A model generated the notes under the pieces. The model did no database searches. It was not told the DNA's origin and saw nothing but the letters and a program-made list of their open reading frames with translations. From Linyphia triangularis (Eukaryota > Arthropoda > Arachnida > Araneae > Linyphiidae), in the NCBI GenBank assembly GCA_963978545.1, contig OZ021730.1, positions 434,001-498,000 of the forward strand: a DNA stretch of 64,000 nt, read 5' to 3'. Both the position numbers and the translations under genes were made by a program. Of this stretch, positions 27,940 to 39,864 are shown in pieces; positions within the stretch are counted from its first letter, which is position 1; each line of letters starts with the position of its first letter.

Positions 27940-30615
27940 ATGGCAATTTGGAATGCCAATAATCTTGTTTCTAGATTTGAAGAATTTAAAGATTTCATTG
28001 AGGAACACAATATTGATATTGCGGTTGTTTCCGAAACTCATGCCAAACCCTGTCACCAAATGAAAATCCAAAATTACAACACCTTCAAAACAGATAGACT
28101 ACATCATAGGGGTGGAGGAACTGCTATTTTTACTAAAAGACATATTAAAGCCTCTCTCTTTTCTACTGATAACACCAGGGGTTATGAAAAAACTGACGTA
28201 ACTATTGACATCAAAGACCAGAAACCTATTCACATAGTAGCAGTATACAATCCGCCTAACAATAAACTCAAGGACCAGGATATAGAAGACATTTTACCCT
28301 CCAACAAACAAGTTATTGCTGCAGGGGACTTTAATGCAAAAAACACTCTCTGGGGGTGTAACTATACCAACCCAAATGGTAAAACTGTAGCAAACAATTT
28401 TAGAAGTAAAGGCATCCAAGTTTTTGCCCCTAATCAACCAACACACTACACTACACACAACAGAAGATCTGACATACTTGATATTCTCATTACTAATACC
28501 ACCATACCTATAGATGTTGAAGTTACCAATGAATTGTCCTCAGATCACATCCCAGTAATTGCAATCATTGGCATTCAAAATGATCCAGAAATCAAGTTTA
28601 AATACAAAACCAACTGGGAAAAATTCCAAAACAAGCTTAACGATGAAAACTTGCCTGAAACTCCCATTGACACCATCGCTATCATTGATACTAGAATTAA
28701 TCAACTAACCAACTGCATACTTCAGGCAGCCCATGATGCTACCACAAAGCATTTAAGGGAAAATAATTATATCAAACTCCCTAATAACATCAAACTAGTT
28801 ATCAAATATAGAAACTGGGTGAGGAAACAATATCAAAGAACCAGGGACCCTGCACTTCAAACTGAATACTATCAGCTTAATGCCGAAATTAAAGAAAAAT
28901 GTAGGGATTTCAGAAATACTAGCTGGGATGAGAAAGTTACCTCACTCTGCACAGAGGATAATAGCATTTGGGCCATGAGTAAAACCCTTAAAAGGGACAA
29001 AATCATCAATAGACCACTTCATGGGGAGAATGGGCTAGTATATCAAGAGATTGACAAAGCAAATGCACTTGCAGACACCCTGGAGAAACAATTCACCACT
29101 AATACAGAACCCTCTAATGACGACATGGAAGACACCATTGAGGACAGGGTTGAGAGCTGGCTTGACAGAAATAATAGTATTGGAGATACGGACATAGTTC
29201 ATATTAGGGAAATTTATGATATCATCAGAAAAATCAAACGCAGGAAAGCCCCCGGAGGAGACAGCATTAACAATACCATGATTAAATTACTGCCTCATAA
29301 TTACATCTTGGAGCTCACTAGTATATTTAACTCATGCATCAAATTTGCTTATTACCCTGATTGCTGGAAAAAAGCCAAAATTATTCTTTTTCCAAAACCT
29401 GGAAAGGATCCAGTAATGACAACCTCATACCGACCCATTAGCCTGCTCCCCTGTTTTGGGAAAATGCTTGAAAGGGTGATACTAAACAGACCTAGACCAC
29501 ATCTAAATTGCATCCCCCCGGAACAATATGGGTTTGTCCCAAAACGTTCCACAACCAAGCAGCTAGTTAGGATACTAGAGTTTATTGGAAGTGCCCATCA
29601 TAATAGACAAGCCACAGCAATGCTCATGCTGGATGTGGCAAAGGCATTTGACAGGGTGTATCATAATGGATTAATCTACAAAATGATCAAGCAAAAAATT
29701 CCTGCAGATTTGATACTACTCATTAATTCCTATTTAAATGAGAGAACCTTTAATGTACAATATGGAGAGTCCACTTCTACCACTAGAGCTATTGAGGCCG
29801 GGGTCCCCCAGGGGTCAGTTTTGGGTCCGACACTGTACCTTATTTATACATCAGATTTCCCCACCTTTGCTGAAGACCATAATATTATGACAGCGTTTTA
29901 TGCAGACGACACTGCAATCATTGCTAAATCCATACAGAGGAACAACGCAGTCCAAAAACTATCAAATTTAACAGACGAAATAGAAGAATGGTGCAGCAAT
30001 TGGAAGGTCTGCATAAACGCTGGAAAATCCAATATTCTTATCATGGGAGGAAAGAAGAAAAATCGGAAAATTACAAGCAAGGTGCAGCTGTTTGGTGAAA
30101 CCGTACCTATTGTACCTAAAGCCAAGTACTTGGGTCTTACCCTTAATAATAAATTAAATCTCATAGATCATTGCAAAAATGTGATTGGCAAAGCAAAATT
30201 CATTATGGCCAAGTTGCGCCCACTTATTGGAAGACACTCTAAACTAAATCTTCGCACCAAAAAGCTGATTTACACTTCTAATATTAGGCCAATTTTAACA
30301 TATGCAGCTCCGGTTCTGGCTACTGCCACCCCCAAAGAGATAAAAATGCTCCAGACCTACCAAAATAAATGCCTCAGAGAAATAGTTAATGCCACTAGGT
30401 ATGTTCGAAACGACCTCATCCATAGAGATCTAAAAATTGACAAAATATCTGAGTTTATTGCCAAATTAAACATTAAATTTTTCAAAAATGCTATGGATGA
30501 GGAAGATGACTTCCAGGATATATTTGCATACGAAACCCTCTCTGAGGATATCAGGCATAGACCTTTTGCTGCGTTTTCTCTCTCAGATGCAGTTATGGCC
30601 AGAGCTTACAACTAA
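27940..30615 (+). CDS. ORF2 endonuclease/reverse transcriptase of element A, copy 2
   Basis: 891 residues from ATG 27940; endonuclease and reverse transcriptase with YADD as in copy 1. Two visible replacements: Ser for Pro in the endonuclease RxDILDI motif, and Pro for Leu in NRPRPHL inside the reverse transcriptase. The second sits in a helix and may reduce activity. The frame is otherwise intact. Confidence 0.9.
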   Translation: MAIWNANNLVSRFEEFKDFIEEHNIDIAVVSETHAKPCHQMKIQNYNTFKTDRLHHRGGGTAIFTKRHIKASLFSTDNTRGYEKTDVTIDIKDQKPIHIVAVYNPPNNKLKDQDIEDILPSNKQVIAAGDFNAKNTLWGCNYTNPNGKTVANNFRSKGIQVFAPNQPTHYTTHNRRSDILDILITNTTIPIDVEVTNELSSDHIPVIAIIGIQNDPEIKFKYKTNWEKFQNKLNDENLPETPIDTIAIIDTRINQLTNCILQAAHDATTKHLRENNYIKLPNNIKLVIKYRNWVRKQYQRTRDPALQTEYYQLNAEIKEKCRDFRNTSWDEKVTSLCTEDNSIWAMSKTLKRDKIINRPLHGENGLVYQEIDKANALADTLEKQFTTNTEPSNDDMEDTIEDRVESWLDRNNSIGDTDIVHIREIYDIIRKIKRRKAPGGDSINNTMIKLLPHNYILELTSIFNSCIKFAYYPDCWKKAKIILFPKPGKDPVMTTSYRPISLLPCFGKMLERVILNRPRPHLNCIPPEQYGFVPKRSTTKQLVRILEFIGSAHHNRQATAMLMLDVAKAFDRVYHNGLIYKMIKQKIPADLILLINSYLNERTFNVQYGESTSTTRAIEAGVPQGSVLGPTLYLIYTSDFPTFAEDHNIMTAFYADDTAIIAKSIQRNNAVQKLSNLTDEIEEWCSNWKVCINAGKSNILIMGGKKKNRKITSKVQLFGETVPIVPKAKYLGLTLNNKLNLIDHCKNVIGKAKFIMAKLRPLIGRHSKLNLRTKKLIYTSNIRPILTYAAPVLATATPKEIKMLQTYQNKCLREIVNATRYVRNDLIHRDLKIDKISEFIAKLNIKFFKNAMDEEDDFQDIFAYETLSEDIRHRPFAAFSLSDAVMARAYN

Positions 30616-31022
30616 ATTCACATTCTGCACTTTAGACATCTCCTGTGTATTTTTTATAGCAGTGTACTTATTGCCCAATAACTAATAATCCATCGAAGCC
30701 AATTATTGGGGGAAGTGGATGGTTATTGAAGTGCTCAGCAATTCCCACCCAGTTAGGAGCCAAAGCCCTCCAGCAACCCACGGAAGGTTCTCTCTTGTAG
30801 AGAAAGGGAAATGGGTGGAGGTGTAGTAAAGCCCTATTTAATTATTTTATTTATTATTATTTTATTGTTGTTAAGACAACTCTTTGTACTGTAACTTTAG
30901 CATAATCTTAAATTATGCTACATTTATTCTTTTCAGTGAAATTACTTTCACTATATTTAGCTTACTATAGAGGAATCTAAATTCCCTACATTTATTCCCT
31001 TGTCCTTTTTATGTTTAGAAAA

Positions 31023-31143
31023 TGTTGAAAAACCAATAAAAAGCAAAATTTTTTTGAAAAACTAAATAAAAAGCAAAAAATTTTGAAAAACCAAATAAAA
31101 ACCAAAAAAATTTGAAAAACCATATAATAAAAAATTGTATTGT
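31023..31143 (+). repeat. A-rich tandem repeats in 3' UTR of A, copy 2
   Basis: Same repeats as in copy 1, with one short run changed (AAAATTTTTTTG against AAAAAATTTTTG). Confidence 0.65.
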
Positions 31144-31383
31144 AGATAACCAACTCTCGTTGGATTTATTTTGTGATGTCCCAATTTTATATGTTCTTAT
31201 TTATTTCTCATCACTGATGAGCTCTAATGTTTTCCCCTTGAGTGTTCTTTCCCCCTTTACTCAGTCATTCCTTGATCCTAAGTGAGACCATGCAAGTTCA
31301 TTGCCAATTGGCAAAATTTAGATGAATAGGTTACGCCCCCCTAGGGCACAGGTACCTTGCTCCAATGCAAATAAAAGCAAAAG

Positions 31384-32948
31384 AGTCTTCGCATTCCCAA
31401 TCAAATCATGATCAGAATCACGAGCTAGTCGGACCTGTTACCGATCGTTCTTCATCATTCCCATTTGTTGGTTTTTACTGACGTTTCTGAAATGGTGAGG
31501 CGCAAAGCTATCAAACCTAAGCCTGCATCTGCTAAGGCAGTTTGCCATGTTCCTGTTGTAGTTCCCACTAAGGTGGATGAGCCGATTGATGTTTCCTTTG
31601 CTAGTACCCCTGTAGTACCCATTAATATGGATGAGCGGATAGCTGTTGTTCCAGTGCCGGGTACCAATGAAGTACCCATTAATTTGGAGGAGCGGCTTGA
31701 TGACATTTCTATCCCTGAGATTCCAGTGCTTAACTCTCCTGTTATAGTTAACACTGCTGCTGATTCAGGTGAAGCTGAATCGCCCAGATTCATTCTTAAT
31801 CTCCCCAATGCTATCCAGTATGATGAGGCAAATCTGGCCAACATTTCTGGCGCCAAATCTACTGATATCTCTTTCCCTCTTAGCCCACCTCGCTCCTTCA
31901 AAGTTGTTGTTCGAGGTTTAAATATCAAATCCTCTATTTTGGACATAGCCGACTGGCTGGTCTGGAAGAAACCAGAGTTTTCCCCCATTCAGATCACCCA
32001 GATGAAACGCCGTAATGGGCATAAGATGCCCCTTTTTATTTTGGAGTTCCCTTTCACTGAAAATCAATCTGACATTTTATCCTGGCGTACCATGTTATAC
32101 ACCAAAGTCAGAATTGAACCCCTCATAGGCAGGAAGGCGAGCGGACCCCAACAATGCTACAAGTGTCAGCATTGGGGTGCCCACCTTGCTGCTGAATGTA
32201 CCTCTCCCATCAGATGCCGACACTGCTCTCTTGATCACAGTAGTCGTGCATGCCCAGTCAAAAATGGCCCAAAGCTTTTCTGCAACTGTGGCCAAAATCA
32301 TGCAAGCTCTTCTCTCTCCTGTCCGACTCGTAGAGCTTTATTTACCAACCCTCAGACGGTCACCAAGGCTACCAAACCTCCCCCTCTAAATTCTGACTGT
32401 ACCAGATTTGTTCCTCGTCCCCTGATTATCAAAAGTATAACTAAGACCTATGCAAATGCTGTCTGTCAAACAATTGAAACCACAGTCAACAAGGCGACTG
32501 AATCAGTTGTTCTGACCCCCATTCAGACTTCCTCTAAAGATTCTCAAGCAGGCTCTGGTCTTGAATCTTGCCAACTCAATGATAAATGCTAAGTTGCATT
32601 TTTATTCACTCACGGTTTCATTATGGATGAGTTTTCCGACCTTCAAGATTGTTACGACTGGACCGAGGATAATGCATCCTTCTTTTTACCAGTTATACAA
32701 TTTATCAGGGATTTCCCACCAGTTTGGACTCCACTGCCCTGTGCTTAGTTTAGCTCCTCCCACGTGCCTTTTCCTCGCTTTCTATTGGAAGGTGATCCAA
32801 GCCAGCTCCTGTACCAAGTGTGGTGTCATGTTTTGCTTTTATTGTATGCCAGTTCCGATATTTCGTCCTTCAATTTATTCCACCCTTCATATCAGAGAGT
32901 ATAGCATCTTCGGATCAGCACTCCGTTAATTGTAATATTAAAAAGTAA
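31384..32948 (+). mobile_element. gag-only element gag1, unit 2
   Basis: Same 1565-base element and 13-base flanking repeats (31384-31396 and 32949-32961) as unit 1. Cut off from the promoter by A copy 2. Confidence 0.85.
31492..32592 (+). CDS. gag1 Gag-like protein, unit 2 (premature stop)
   Basis: 366 codons from ATG 31492. A TAC to TAA change at 32590-32592 removes the last ~52 residues present in the other copies, the part that resembles the gag3 C-terminus. RRM-like domain and knuckles are kept. The decay fits a copy that has lost its promoter, although unit 1 is equally displaced and still open. Confidence 0.75.
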   Translation: MVRRKAIKPKPASAKAVCHVPVVVPTKVDEPIDVSFASTPVVPINMDERIAVVPVPGTNEVPINLEERLDDISIPEIPVLNSPVIVNTAADSGEAESPRFILNLPNAIQYDEANLANISGAKSTDISFPLSPPRSFKVVVRGLNIKSSILDIADWLVWKKPEFSPIQITQMKRRNGHKMPLFILEFPFTENQSDILSWRTMLYTKVRIEPLIGRKASGPQQCYKCQHWGAHLAAECTSPIRCRHCSLDHSSRACPVKNGPKLFCNCGQNHASSSLSCPTRRALFTNPQTVTKATKPPPLNSDCTRFVPRPLIIKSITKTYANAVCQTIETTVNKATESVVLTPIQTSSKDSQAGSGLESCQLNDKC

Positions 32949-32961
32949 AGTCTTCGCATTC

Positions 32962-33175
32962 TCAGATTTAGAGCTCTGAGAGTAAGACCTGACTCTCGCC
33001 TCTTTCTTGGCGCTTTTTGACTGGGTTTCTAACCCTATATGCGGGCTGGTTCACCAAGTGGTTGCAAGGATGAAATATGTAAACAATACAGGCAGATCGC
33101 TACATTTTTACATGCAATTTTATATTCAGTAGGTATTTTATGTTGTTGGAAGTTATAGCTCCCATCCTAACAAAC
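32962..33175 (+). other. Leader of displaced plus-strand transcript, unit 2
   Basis: Uninterrupted version of the segment that B splits in unit 1: short hairpins near the start, then no ORF longer than about 20 codons before the stem-loop at 33176. Confidence 0.4.
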
Positions 33176-33191
33176 GGCTCTTTTCAGGGCC
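33176..33191 (+). other. Histone-type 3' stem-loop, unit 2
   Basis: GGCTCTTTTCAGGGCC, identical to unit 1. Confidence 0.5.
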
Positions 33192-33430
33192 CAAATATGA
33201 CACACTTTGCTTGACATGTTGACTGTTTCATAACATTTTCTGGACTCAATACAATACAAATTTACTCAAACAAACGTTTAAAGCTAATATTGCCGTGTTA
33301 CAATTACAGGGAAAGAGGAGTCCTTTATTTGTAGCTGCCCAATTCTAATTCTTGAACTCTCGTTTGAGGAATTGAATACAAAAGTGACCTTCTCTGTCAT
33401 CTCGATTTGTGCTTGATCATTATAGTAAAC

Positions 33431-33877
33431 ATGGACATATTTAATTATGTGAAACGTCTGCCTGTTTATGTGCAAACTTTAAGGAATACGAAAACTAAGG
33501 ACATCTCTGAAACAGATGGATCATGCATTTGGTGGTATGTTGTTGAAATGCCATGTACGGTGTTACATTTGGAACTATTTGTTTCTATATAACGACTAGA
33601 GATTTTGTATCTGCCTCCCATGGATAAATTGCTTTTACCTAATAATTTTCCGTGGTCACGTTTATACCACGCGGAACGTACATGCTTCTATTCGGTCACC
33701 GAAGTCAAGCAATATGTGCTGCGGTCAGTACTTGAGAAGGTGACCGGTTGGGAACGATTAGTACAGTTGACATTTCATTGTTTTTTTATTTTTTACTTCC
33801 AATATATTACTTCACTTAAAGCCAGGAATAAGGCAAACATAAAATCTAATTGTTTATATCTAACAAAATATCGATAG
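33431..33877 (+). other. Two small conserved ORFs, unit 2
   Basis: Frames at 33431-33592 and 33620-33877 equivalent to those in unit 1, with several amino-acid differences (I for V, V for A, W for L, P for S). Function unknown. Confidence 0.25.
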
Positions 33878-34289
33878 TTTAGGCATGTTCACTTCACGAG
33901 CTCCCTACATTACAATTTATTGGGTTATTTTTATTACCACTTTAATACATCACTCAAAGTCAAACATAAAATCTACTTGCTTATATCTAACAAAATATCA
34001 ATAGTTTTCTTCATGATAGATTTGGCACGTTCAATCCACGAGTTAACTACATTACATTAAGCTAATTGTGAGTGACCAGATCTATGTGAAAATCAAATGT
34101 ATAATGTGCTTTTGCAATTTCATCTTAAAATACAGCACTCTATTTAAAGAATGGAGACTTGTTTTTTAGCGATATATTAGGCGAAATTTTCCTCCTTTAT
34201 TGGAACTGGAATGCTAGAGGTAAAAGCAATTTTTAGATATCTGGTATGTTATTGAAAAAAAAACTAAACATGAAAATTCAAATAATTCA

Positions 34290-34315
34290 TTTATTAAATC
34301 CTGATATGTTTTATT
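34290..34315 (-). terminator. Poly(A) signals of ankyrin gene, unit 3
   Basis: Minus-strand AATAAA hexamers as in unit 1. Confidence 0.5.
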
Positions 34316-34457
34316 ACATGTATATGATATAAATTTTTGAGCAAAATAAAAAAAACATTTTTAAAGAAAGCATACAAGTTTTAATCTTTGAAACATAGGT
34401 AAAATTATATGTACAGTTACATAATCAACAATATATTCAAAACAGAAGTGTAGGGCA

Positions 34458-36256
34458 CTAATTACAAAAAGCTATAATTACACTTAACAAATCATTTTGA
34501 TCCAAGTAATTTGCCAAAACACAGGCACAATCGTAATTCAACAAAACTTTTCTTGGCATGCTGCAATTCACATCAGAAATGCCTTTTACAGCAGTATATA
34601 CATTACATTCCTCTAGTTTGTCTTTTAACAATGAACGTTCTAATTTAGAGGATATCAATTGCGAATACAAAGGATATCGTTTATTTGCAATTATTAGCAA
34701 TAATTGATCCACGTTAAATCCTTCTTCTGCATTGCTGTACATTTTATAGCCGGAATACATTTGCATAAATTCAAACAATGTCCGACCATTGCCAAGATTA
34801 TCTGACTTCATTCTATGCAATTCCTGCTCACATTTAATTGCGTATTCTGACAACATTCCTTGGAGTTCGTGTTCACGAGTACAGTCCTCGATGTTGAAGT
34901 CCGGCTTCTCAAGTAAGCAATACTTCAACAGCAATTGAACGATAGCAAGGCTGCATCCGTTTTCTATTGCTAGGTCCAAAGGACTGAGACCATTTCGGTT
35001 TTTGACATTAACGTGGGAACCTCTTCTCAGCAAAATTTCAACTACGCTCGGATGACCTGTCTGATTTTGCACCGCTTTATGCAGTGGCGTGTCACCAAAT
35101 TCATCTACTGAATCAACATCTATGCCACTGCTAATCAAGAATTTGACGAAAACTGCCGTACATCCGTTAATGCACAGGGCACTGTGCAGAAGTGAGCCAC
35201 CGCACTGGTTTTTGGCAGTGTTGACGTTCATATCCAGGTAATCGAGGAGAAATGTAAAGATACTAACGTTGAAGTGTCCCAAAGCGTGGAAGAGTGGGCT
35301 TTGACCTGAAATGTTAGCACTGTGCAAATCTCCGCCGGCAATAAGCAACAATCTGATAACTTCCAGTTCCGCATTCAGAGCAAGTGCTATAGACAGACTC
35401 GAATCGTCCGGAAGATCGGCTCTGGCTCCTAGGTAAAATTAAAATTACAACTTTAATTAAGGAAAGTCTTAAATCTAAAATAATTCAAATAACAGAGTTA
35501 AATATATTTACTAGTTACCAATATTGGCAAACCTTTTATGAATATTTAAATGGAAATACTGCTATTTTAAATCTTAACAGAAGGTTATCTTACAATACTA
35601 CCGCGTTAAAGGAATTAACTTAAATTTCTAATCTATCCAAATGTACACGAAATGAAGTTTTGGATATGCAATTCAGAATCCTTTTATCTAATTTAAAAGT
35701 AATGAATAATTTTGTCATTTTCTTCTGTAAATGCAGATGGGACAAACTTAATCTCTGAAATCAGTTCATAATTATTTTGACAAAAAGATTTTTGAAACAG
35801 TTAAATTACCTTTTAAGATGTAATGTAAGATGTAGGAATGGGATATGAGGAAGCAACAAAAAATTGACAATTCAGCGTACATGGAAATATTTCGGTCTAA
35901 TAAAAGGCTCCCTTAAAAATTGTTGTAGAAAAGCGTTTACATATTAATTTATGTTTTTACATACCTCCTTCTACCAATGTTCTGATCGTTTCAAGTCTGT
36001 TCCTGCAATGTAGGGCATTGATGAGAGGTGTTGGGCCGCCATGACAGAACTGGAAATTAGGATCTGCGCCATAATAGAGGAGAAGCTTGACGATGGCGAT
36101 CGAGCATCTTCGGTCCGTCAGAACCCGAAGCACTGGGGATTGACTGCCTTCTACTTCGTTGGCCGAAGAAGGGTCACGTTGCAGGATCAGTTGGATCTCA
36201 CTCAAATCCCATTCTTCTTCGTACAATACACTGTGAACAGAAGTGTTTTCAGGCAT
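34458..36256 (-). CDS. Ankyrin-repeat protein, two coding exons (unit 3)
   Basis: Exon 1 at 36256-35965, exon 2 at 35428-34458, 420 residues, same splice sites as unit 1. It carries Cys in the EDC position and Val in the exon 1 SPV position, a combination not seen in the other units. Coding sequence is open, but gag2 separates it from the minus TATA promoter, so it may be silent or expressed only by readthrough of gag2. Confidence 0.8.
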
Positions 36257-37188
36257 GATATCTGTAAAAAAAAATAAAAAAAAATTAAAGCATTTTCAAA
36301 AGTTTGAATATTCCATTTTACTTTTGTAATCAAACGATTAAACTTAAGATTGGTACGTTTCAATCTTAAGAGAAAAGTGCCTTTATTTTTTTGTCAAATT
36401 CTATATCGGTCGGAATATTGTTTCAAAACCAAAGGTATTTTCTTTAGGAATAGCAACAGCAATATCAGCCCATTGTCAAAAATTTGAAGTTGAAAATAAA
36501 AGTATCTTTTAAGATTACTAAAGGTTAAAGATTAATATTTAGTTCATTAAAATTTTTTAAACTGTAAAAAAAAAAAAAAATCATATGACTTTCCCTTTAA
36601 TATTTGTTTATGTGTTACCAATACTTCTGTATACTTGAAATTCATGCGTCTTACAACTAAATTTATGAAGATATTGCGACAGAAAGTATGCGGAAGCGTT
36701 GACACGGTCATACCGGCTATCTTTCGATCACCGGATACAAGCATTATGGGTCAAATACAGGAAAAAGCCAAACAAAAAATATACTTGCTGTTTATTTTAC
36801 TAAGATACACGTCAGTAATTTAAAATGGGGTACCTAAAATACAAGTTGAGGGACCAGGATAGACAATGAACCCACCTAATTCTGTTACCAAGAAAATAGG
36901 TGGGTGGCAAGTGGTCTGACCTAAGCAATGAACGAAGCCACGCTTTAGAGCCCAACACCACTACCGAAATCCGTGGAATTTATGATTGGGAGGGAAAAAC
37001 AGCTGGACGATCCAGATACTGAGGTCTGGGAACAGCAAACCCTAAAGAGAAATGTAAACACAAATGCAAGTATAATATGAATACATTTTTTACCAGTAAT
37101 TTTGTTCAAGGTGAATCTGCAATAATCCGAGATCTATGGGTAGACAGCTCTGAGAGAGATCTGGTCGCTTCAGAGTCTAGAGTCGAAC
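36257..37188 (-). other. Upstream/leader region of ankyrin gene, unit 3
   Basis: As in unit 1, with the 19-base box at 36959-36941. The pyrimidine tract before exon 1 is broken by one A on the minus strand. No separate gene supported. Confidence 0.4.
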
Positions 37189-37201
37189 TGATGTAAAATC
37201 A

Positions 37202-39064
37202 CTTTTTTTACTTTTATGTGGGGTTGTACGAGGTACCTAGTGCCCTTCTGGCAAAAACCTCTTCATCTTAAATGGGCCGCAAGGCAGTTGAATTAGTCAA
37301 ATCGAAAATGGGGCAGCATCAGCAGATATAGATGGTGAGGAAGTAACAGCAATGACAAGTCATTACATCTGCGTCTGGAAAGGAAATAATCTGAAATGAG
37401 CAGTGGCAGTCCGGCATCCAGCTATATGGGCTTGGGGCATCCGCCAATGGGGAAGCAGGATCCATCCATGGGTGGAGCTTACTGGGTACTTGGAGTAGAG
37501 AGAGTTAAGGAGGTCATTCATGAAAATGACACGAGGTGAGCTTGAATATTCATCATGATATTGGAAATGGCAATTCTGAAATGCTCGTCTGTGAGCTTGG
37601 GGTTGCGGATTGCTTCTTTCATGCTATAGAAACGTTCTTGCAGGATCTGAAAGCGTCTACTGTCTTCAGTAGGTAGGCAGGCTTCCACCATTTTGTCAGA
37701 CATCCCAATGGGGTCTGCTTTGCTCTCCGTAGATGGTAAATTAACATCAGTTTGGGTGAAGGCATCCATGCATACAGGGGCAGGGAGTTTACACACTTCC
37801 GAGAAAATCGCCATGTTGATGATCTCGTCAGTGCTAGTCTGTTGGTCAGTGCGATCAGAAATGGATTGGCATGCTGCCTCAGCATATGTTTTTTGAAGCT
37901 TCCTGATGATCAGAGGTCTTGGGACCATTGGCTTCAACACAGGAGGAGAGGGAGTGGAAGGAATGATCGCCTTCTTGACCATAGGACCTCCACTCCTTTT
38001 ATGAATGAAATCTCTGCGAGCAGGGCAGGACAGGGAGCTGCTACAATGCTCCAAGTTGCAGTTGCAGCAGCGTTTTTGACTACCTTTAGTTGGGCAATCT
38101 CGGCTGAGATGGTTTTTCGCACAGTGGCGACATCTGGTGGGAGCATTGCAATCTGCGGCTAAGTGGGCTCCCCAGTGTTGGCATTTGTAACACTGTTGGG
38201 GACCTCTCCTTTTGTTGCCTTTGAGTAGCTCCATTTTGATGTTAACGTAAAGCATAGACTTCCAGGAAAGTATGTTTACTTTATCCAAAGCAAGTGGGAA
38301 AGTGAGAACAAAAAGTGGCAACTTTTGCCCTGTTCGTCTCTTCATCTGATATATATTGAAAGTAGGAAAATCGGGCTTTTCCAGTAAAAGCCATTCCCGA
38401 ATTTCCTCAATGCTAGTGTTAATAGGTAAACCCCGTACAACGGTCCTAAATAAGGAGGTAGGTCGAGACCCTTTGATTTCGAAAGGACAATCAGTATCCT
38501 TAAGGTGCTTGGAAATCAGGGACTCTTCCTTTTCATTGTGGGGTGTTACGCAGTATTTGGATTTGGTAATTCTGGCATCCAGAAATAAGTTATGCTCCAG
38601 CAAAAACTTGTGCAGGAGTTTAATACAGGATTTTCCAGCTTCATCAGTTGGGAAGGAAAAGATAGTGGGATTGAAGGGGGCGCCATTCAGGTTGGCTTTA
38701 TCCACCGCATCAAAATCCACATTGGCAGCAGGTAGGTTAAGGACAGTGCTATCCTCAATAACAGGTTGGGAATCATCATCTGTCAGCTCATCCATGGCTA
38801 TGGGAACTTCACTAACGTTCTGCTCTTCCATAATTACAAGAATGGGAACTTCATTAGGAATAGGAACCTCAGTAGTGTTATCGTCAATGACTTTAACAAC
38901 TGGGTCTAAATCAACAGGATCAGGGCAGCTTGCCGAGGCAAGTGCGGGTTTGGACTTAACGGTTTTACGTCTCGTCATATCAGGAGCAAAAGAAAAAGCG
39001 ACTACTCTCTCAGTGAGCTAGCAATCGAGTATGATGATGTATAAGATCTGAAATCAGAAATCGA
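37202..39064 (-). mobile_element. gag-only element gag2 at minus-promoter start
   Basis: 1863 bases, minus strand, flanked by TGATGTAAAATCA (37189-37201 and 39065-39077). Units 1 and 2 show the empty site. One Gag ORF, about 86 bases of 5' UTR and about 316 bases of 3' UTR, with no reverse transcriptase remnant. The 3' end has two hairpins on the minus strand (37285-37276 GCC/GGC and 37252-37241), separated by ATGAAGAGG and followed by AGGTACCTCG, closely matching the 3' ends of A and C. Confidence 0.88.
37518..38978 (-). CDS. gag2 Gag-like protein
   Basis: 486 residues from ATG 38978 (MTRRKTVKSKP). Basic start; acidic repetitive region to about 120; a first RRM-like domain (ISKHLKDTDCPFEI); a second one with TVVRGLP and QMKRRTGQKLPLFVL; three knuckles at about 261-317. 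Knuckle 1 is CX2CX5HX4C as in gag1 and gag3; knuckle 3 has the full CCNC. The C-terminal part differs from gag1 and gag3. No ORF2 follows. It is predicted to bind element RNA and to depend on an enzyme supplied in trans. Confidence 0.85.
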   Translation of the reverse strand: MTRRKTVKSKPALASASCPDPVDLDPVVKVIDDNTTEVPIPNEVPILVIMEEQNVSEVPIAMDELTDDDSQPVIEDSTVLNLPAANVDFDAVDKANLNGAPFNPTIFSFPTDEAGKSCIKLLHKFLLEHNLFLDARITKSKYCVTPHNEKEESLISKHLKDTDCPFEIKGSRPTSLFRTVVRGLPINTSIEEIREWLLLEKPDFPTFNIYQMKRRTGQKLPLFVLTFPLALDKVNILSWKSMLYVNIKMELLKGNKRRGPQQCYKCQHWGAHLAADCNAPTRCRHCAKNHLSRDCPTKGSQKRCCNCNLEHCSSSLSCPARRDFIHKRSGGPMVKKAIIPSTPSPPVLKPMVPRPLIIRKLQKTYAEAACQSISDRTDQQTSTDEIINMAIFSEVCKLPAPVCMDAFTQTDVNLPSTESKADPIGMSDKMVEACLPTEDSRRFQILQERFYSMKEAIRNPKLTDEHFRIAISNIMMNIQAHLVSFS

Positions 39065-39133
39065 TGATGTAAAATCAGGTGGAAATGCAACCTTTTATAG
39101 GTACAGTTGCAGAATGAAAGGTGGACCAATGGC
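39065..39133 (-). promoter_or_regulatory. Minus-strand TATA promoter, unit 3 (occupied by gag2)
   Basis: TATAAAA on the minus strand at 39099-39093. The target duplication starts 23 bases from the first T (39077) and gag2 follows directly, so the promoter should now transcribe gag2. Confidence 0.75.
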
Positions 39134-39864
39134 GACACGGCAAAACCGAGCAGAGGAAACTGGTAGGGTCAGCTTGCTATTAAATTACTTTAAACGATTA
39201 ACTCAGACATGGCACAGCTTCTAAGCAAAAGAAATGAACTTCAAGAAAAAGCGACGAGAACTGAGAAAAAACATCACATTTTCAAAAAATTGCAGAAGTT
39301 GAACAATTTTAAAATTGATCGTTAGTCTGTCCCTGCTTCTCAGCACTAATGCTTCATTTTTTCAAATGCAATACCTGTCAAAGTATTGTTTTAGAACATA
39401 TGAAATTTTAAACCAGGCATTACAAGAGTAACACCAACTCATTAATGAAATTTGAAGGAAAAATAAAAGAAAGTTTTTTTTTATTCCAATTTGAAAAGAA
39501 TTTTATGCTTCCTCATTAATATTTTAAATTAATAATCTGAAGAAAACACCACATTATTTTTGCTTTAAATTTTGTAAATGAGCGCTATTATTCCAACCCT
39601 TGTATTTTTCAACTTCAACACAAAATTGCTTGATTTAATAGTTTCTCAAACGGCCCTTTTAAAGACCCAAAAATAACACACGACTGGTCCGTTTACACGC
39701 TATCATTTTAATTCCAGTTCAGTTTTATGCCCTAATGCAATACTTTCTTCGGAACATTACATGATACAAATATAACGATATATGTGTCGATGACAATATT
39801 TCGATTTTTTTTTTTGGAGCAAAATTACACTAGTTATTTCCTAAGCTCCTCCCTCCTGCTTTGC
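39134..39864. other. Spacer between divergent promoters, unit 3
   Basis: Non-coding spacer matching the other units. Confidence 0.5.

Larger units (their letters stand above)
25742..31383 (+). mobile_element. Jockey-like element A, copy 2
   Basis: 5642 bases, the same length as copy 1, at the same site (AGTCTTCGC at 25742-25750 and 31384-31392) and nearly identical. It is best explained by duplication of a unit already carrying A. The leader repeats (25925-26018), 19-base box (26083-26101), putative intron, 3' hairpins and A-rich repeats (about 31023-31143) are all retained. Confidence 0.9.
15800..33971. repeat. Tandem host unit 2
   Basis: Second unit, 18.2 kb. It carries element R1 inside the ankyrin gene, an empty minus promoter, element A copy 2, and gag1 with a premature stop. 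The tail has no B insertion. Confidence 0.9.

Noticed and set aside
4069..31383. A copies 1 and 2 counted as two independent insertions at the promoter
   Set aside because: Same length, near-identical sequence and identical junctions; most likely duplicated with the unit. Counted once.
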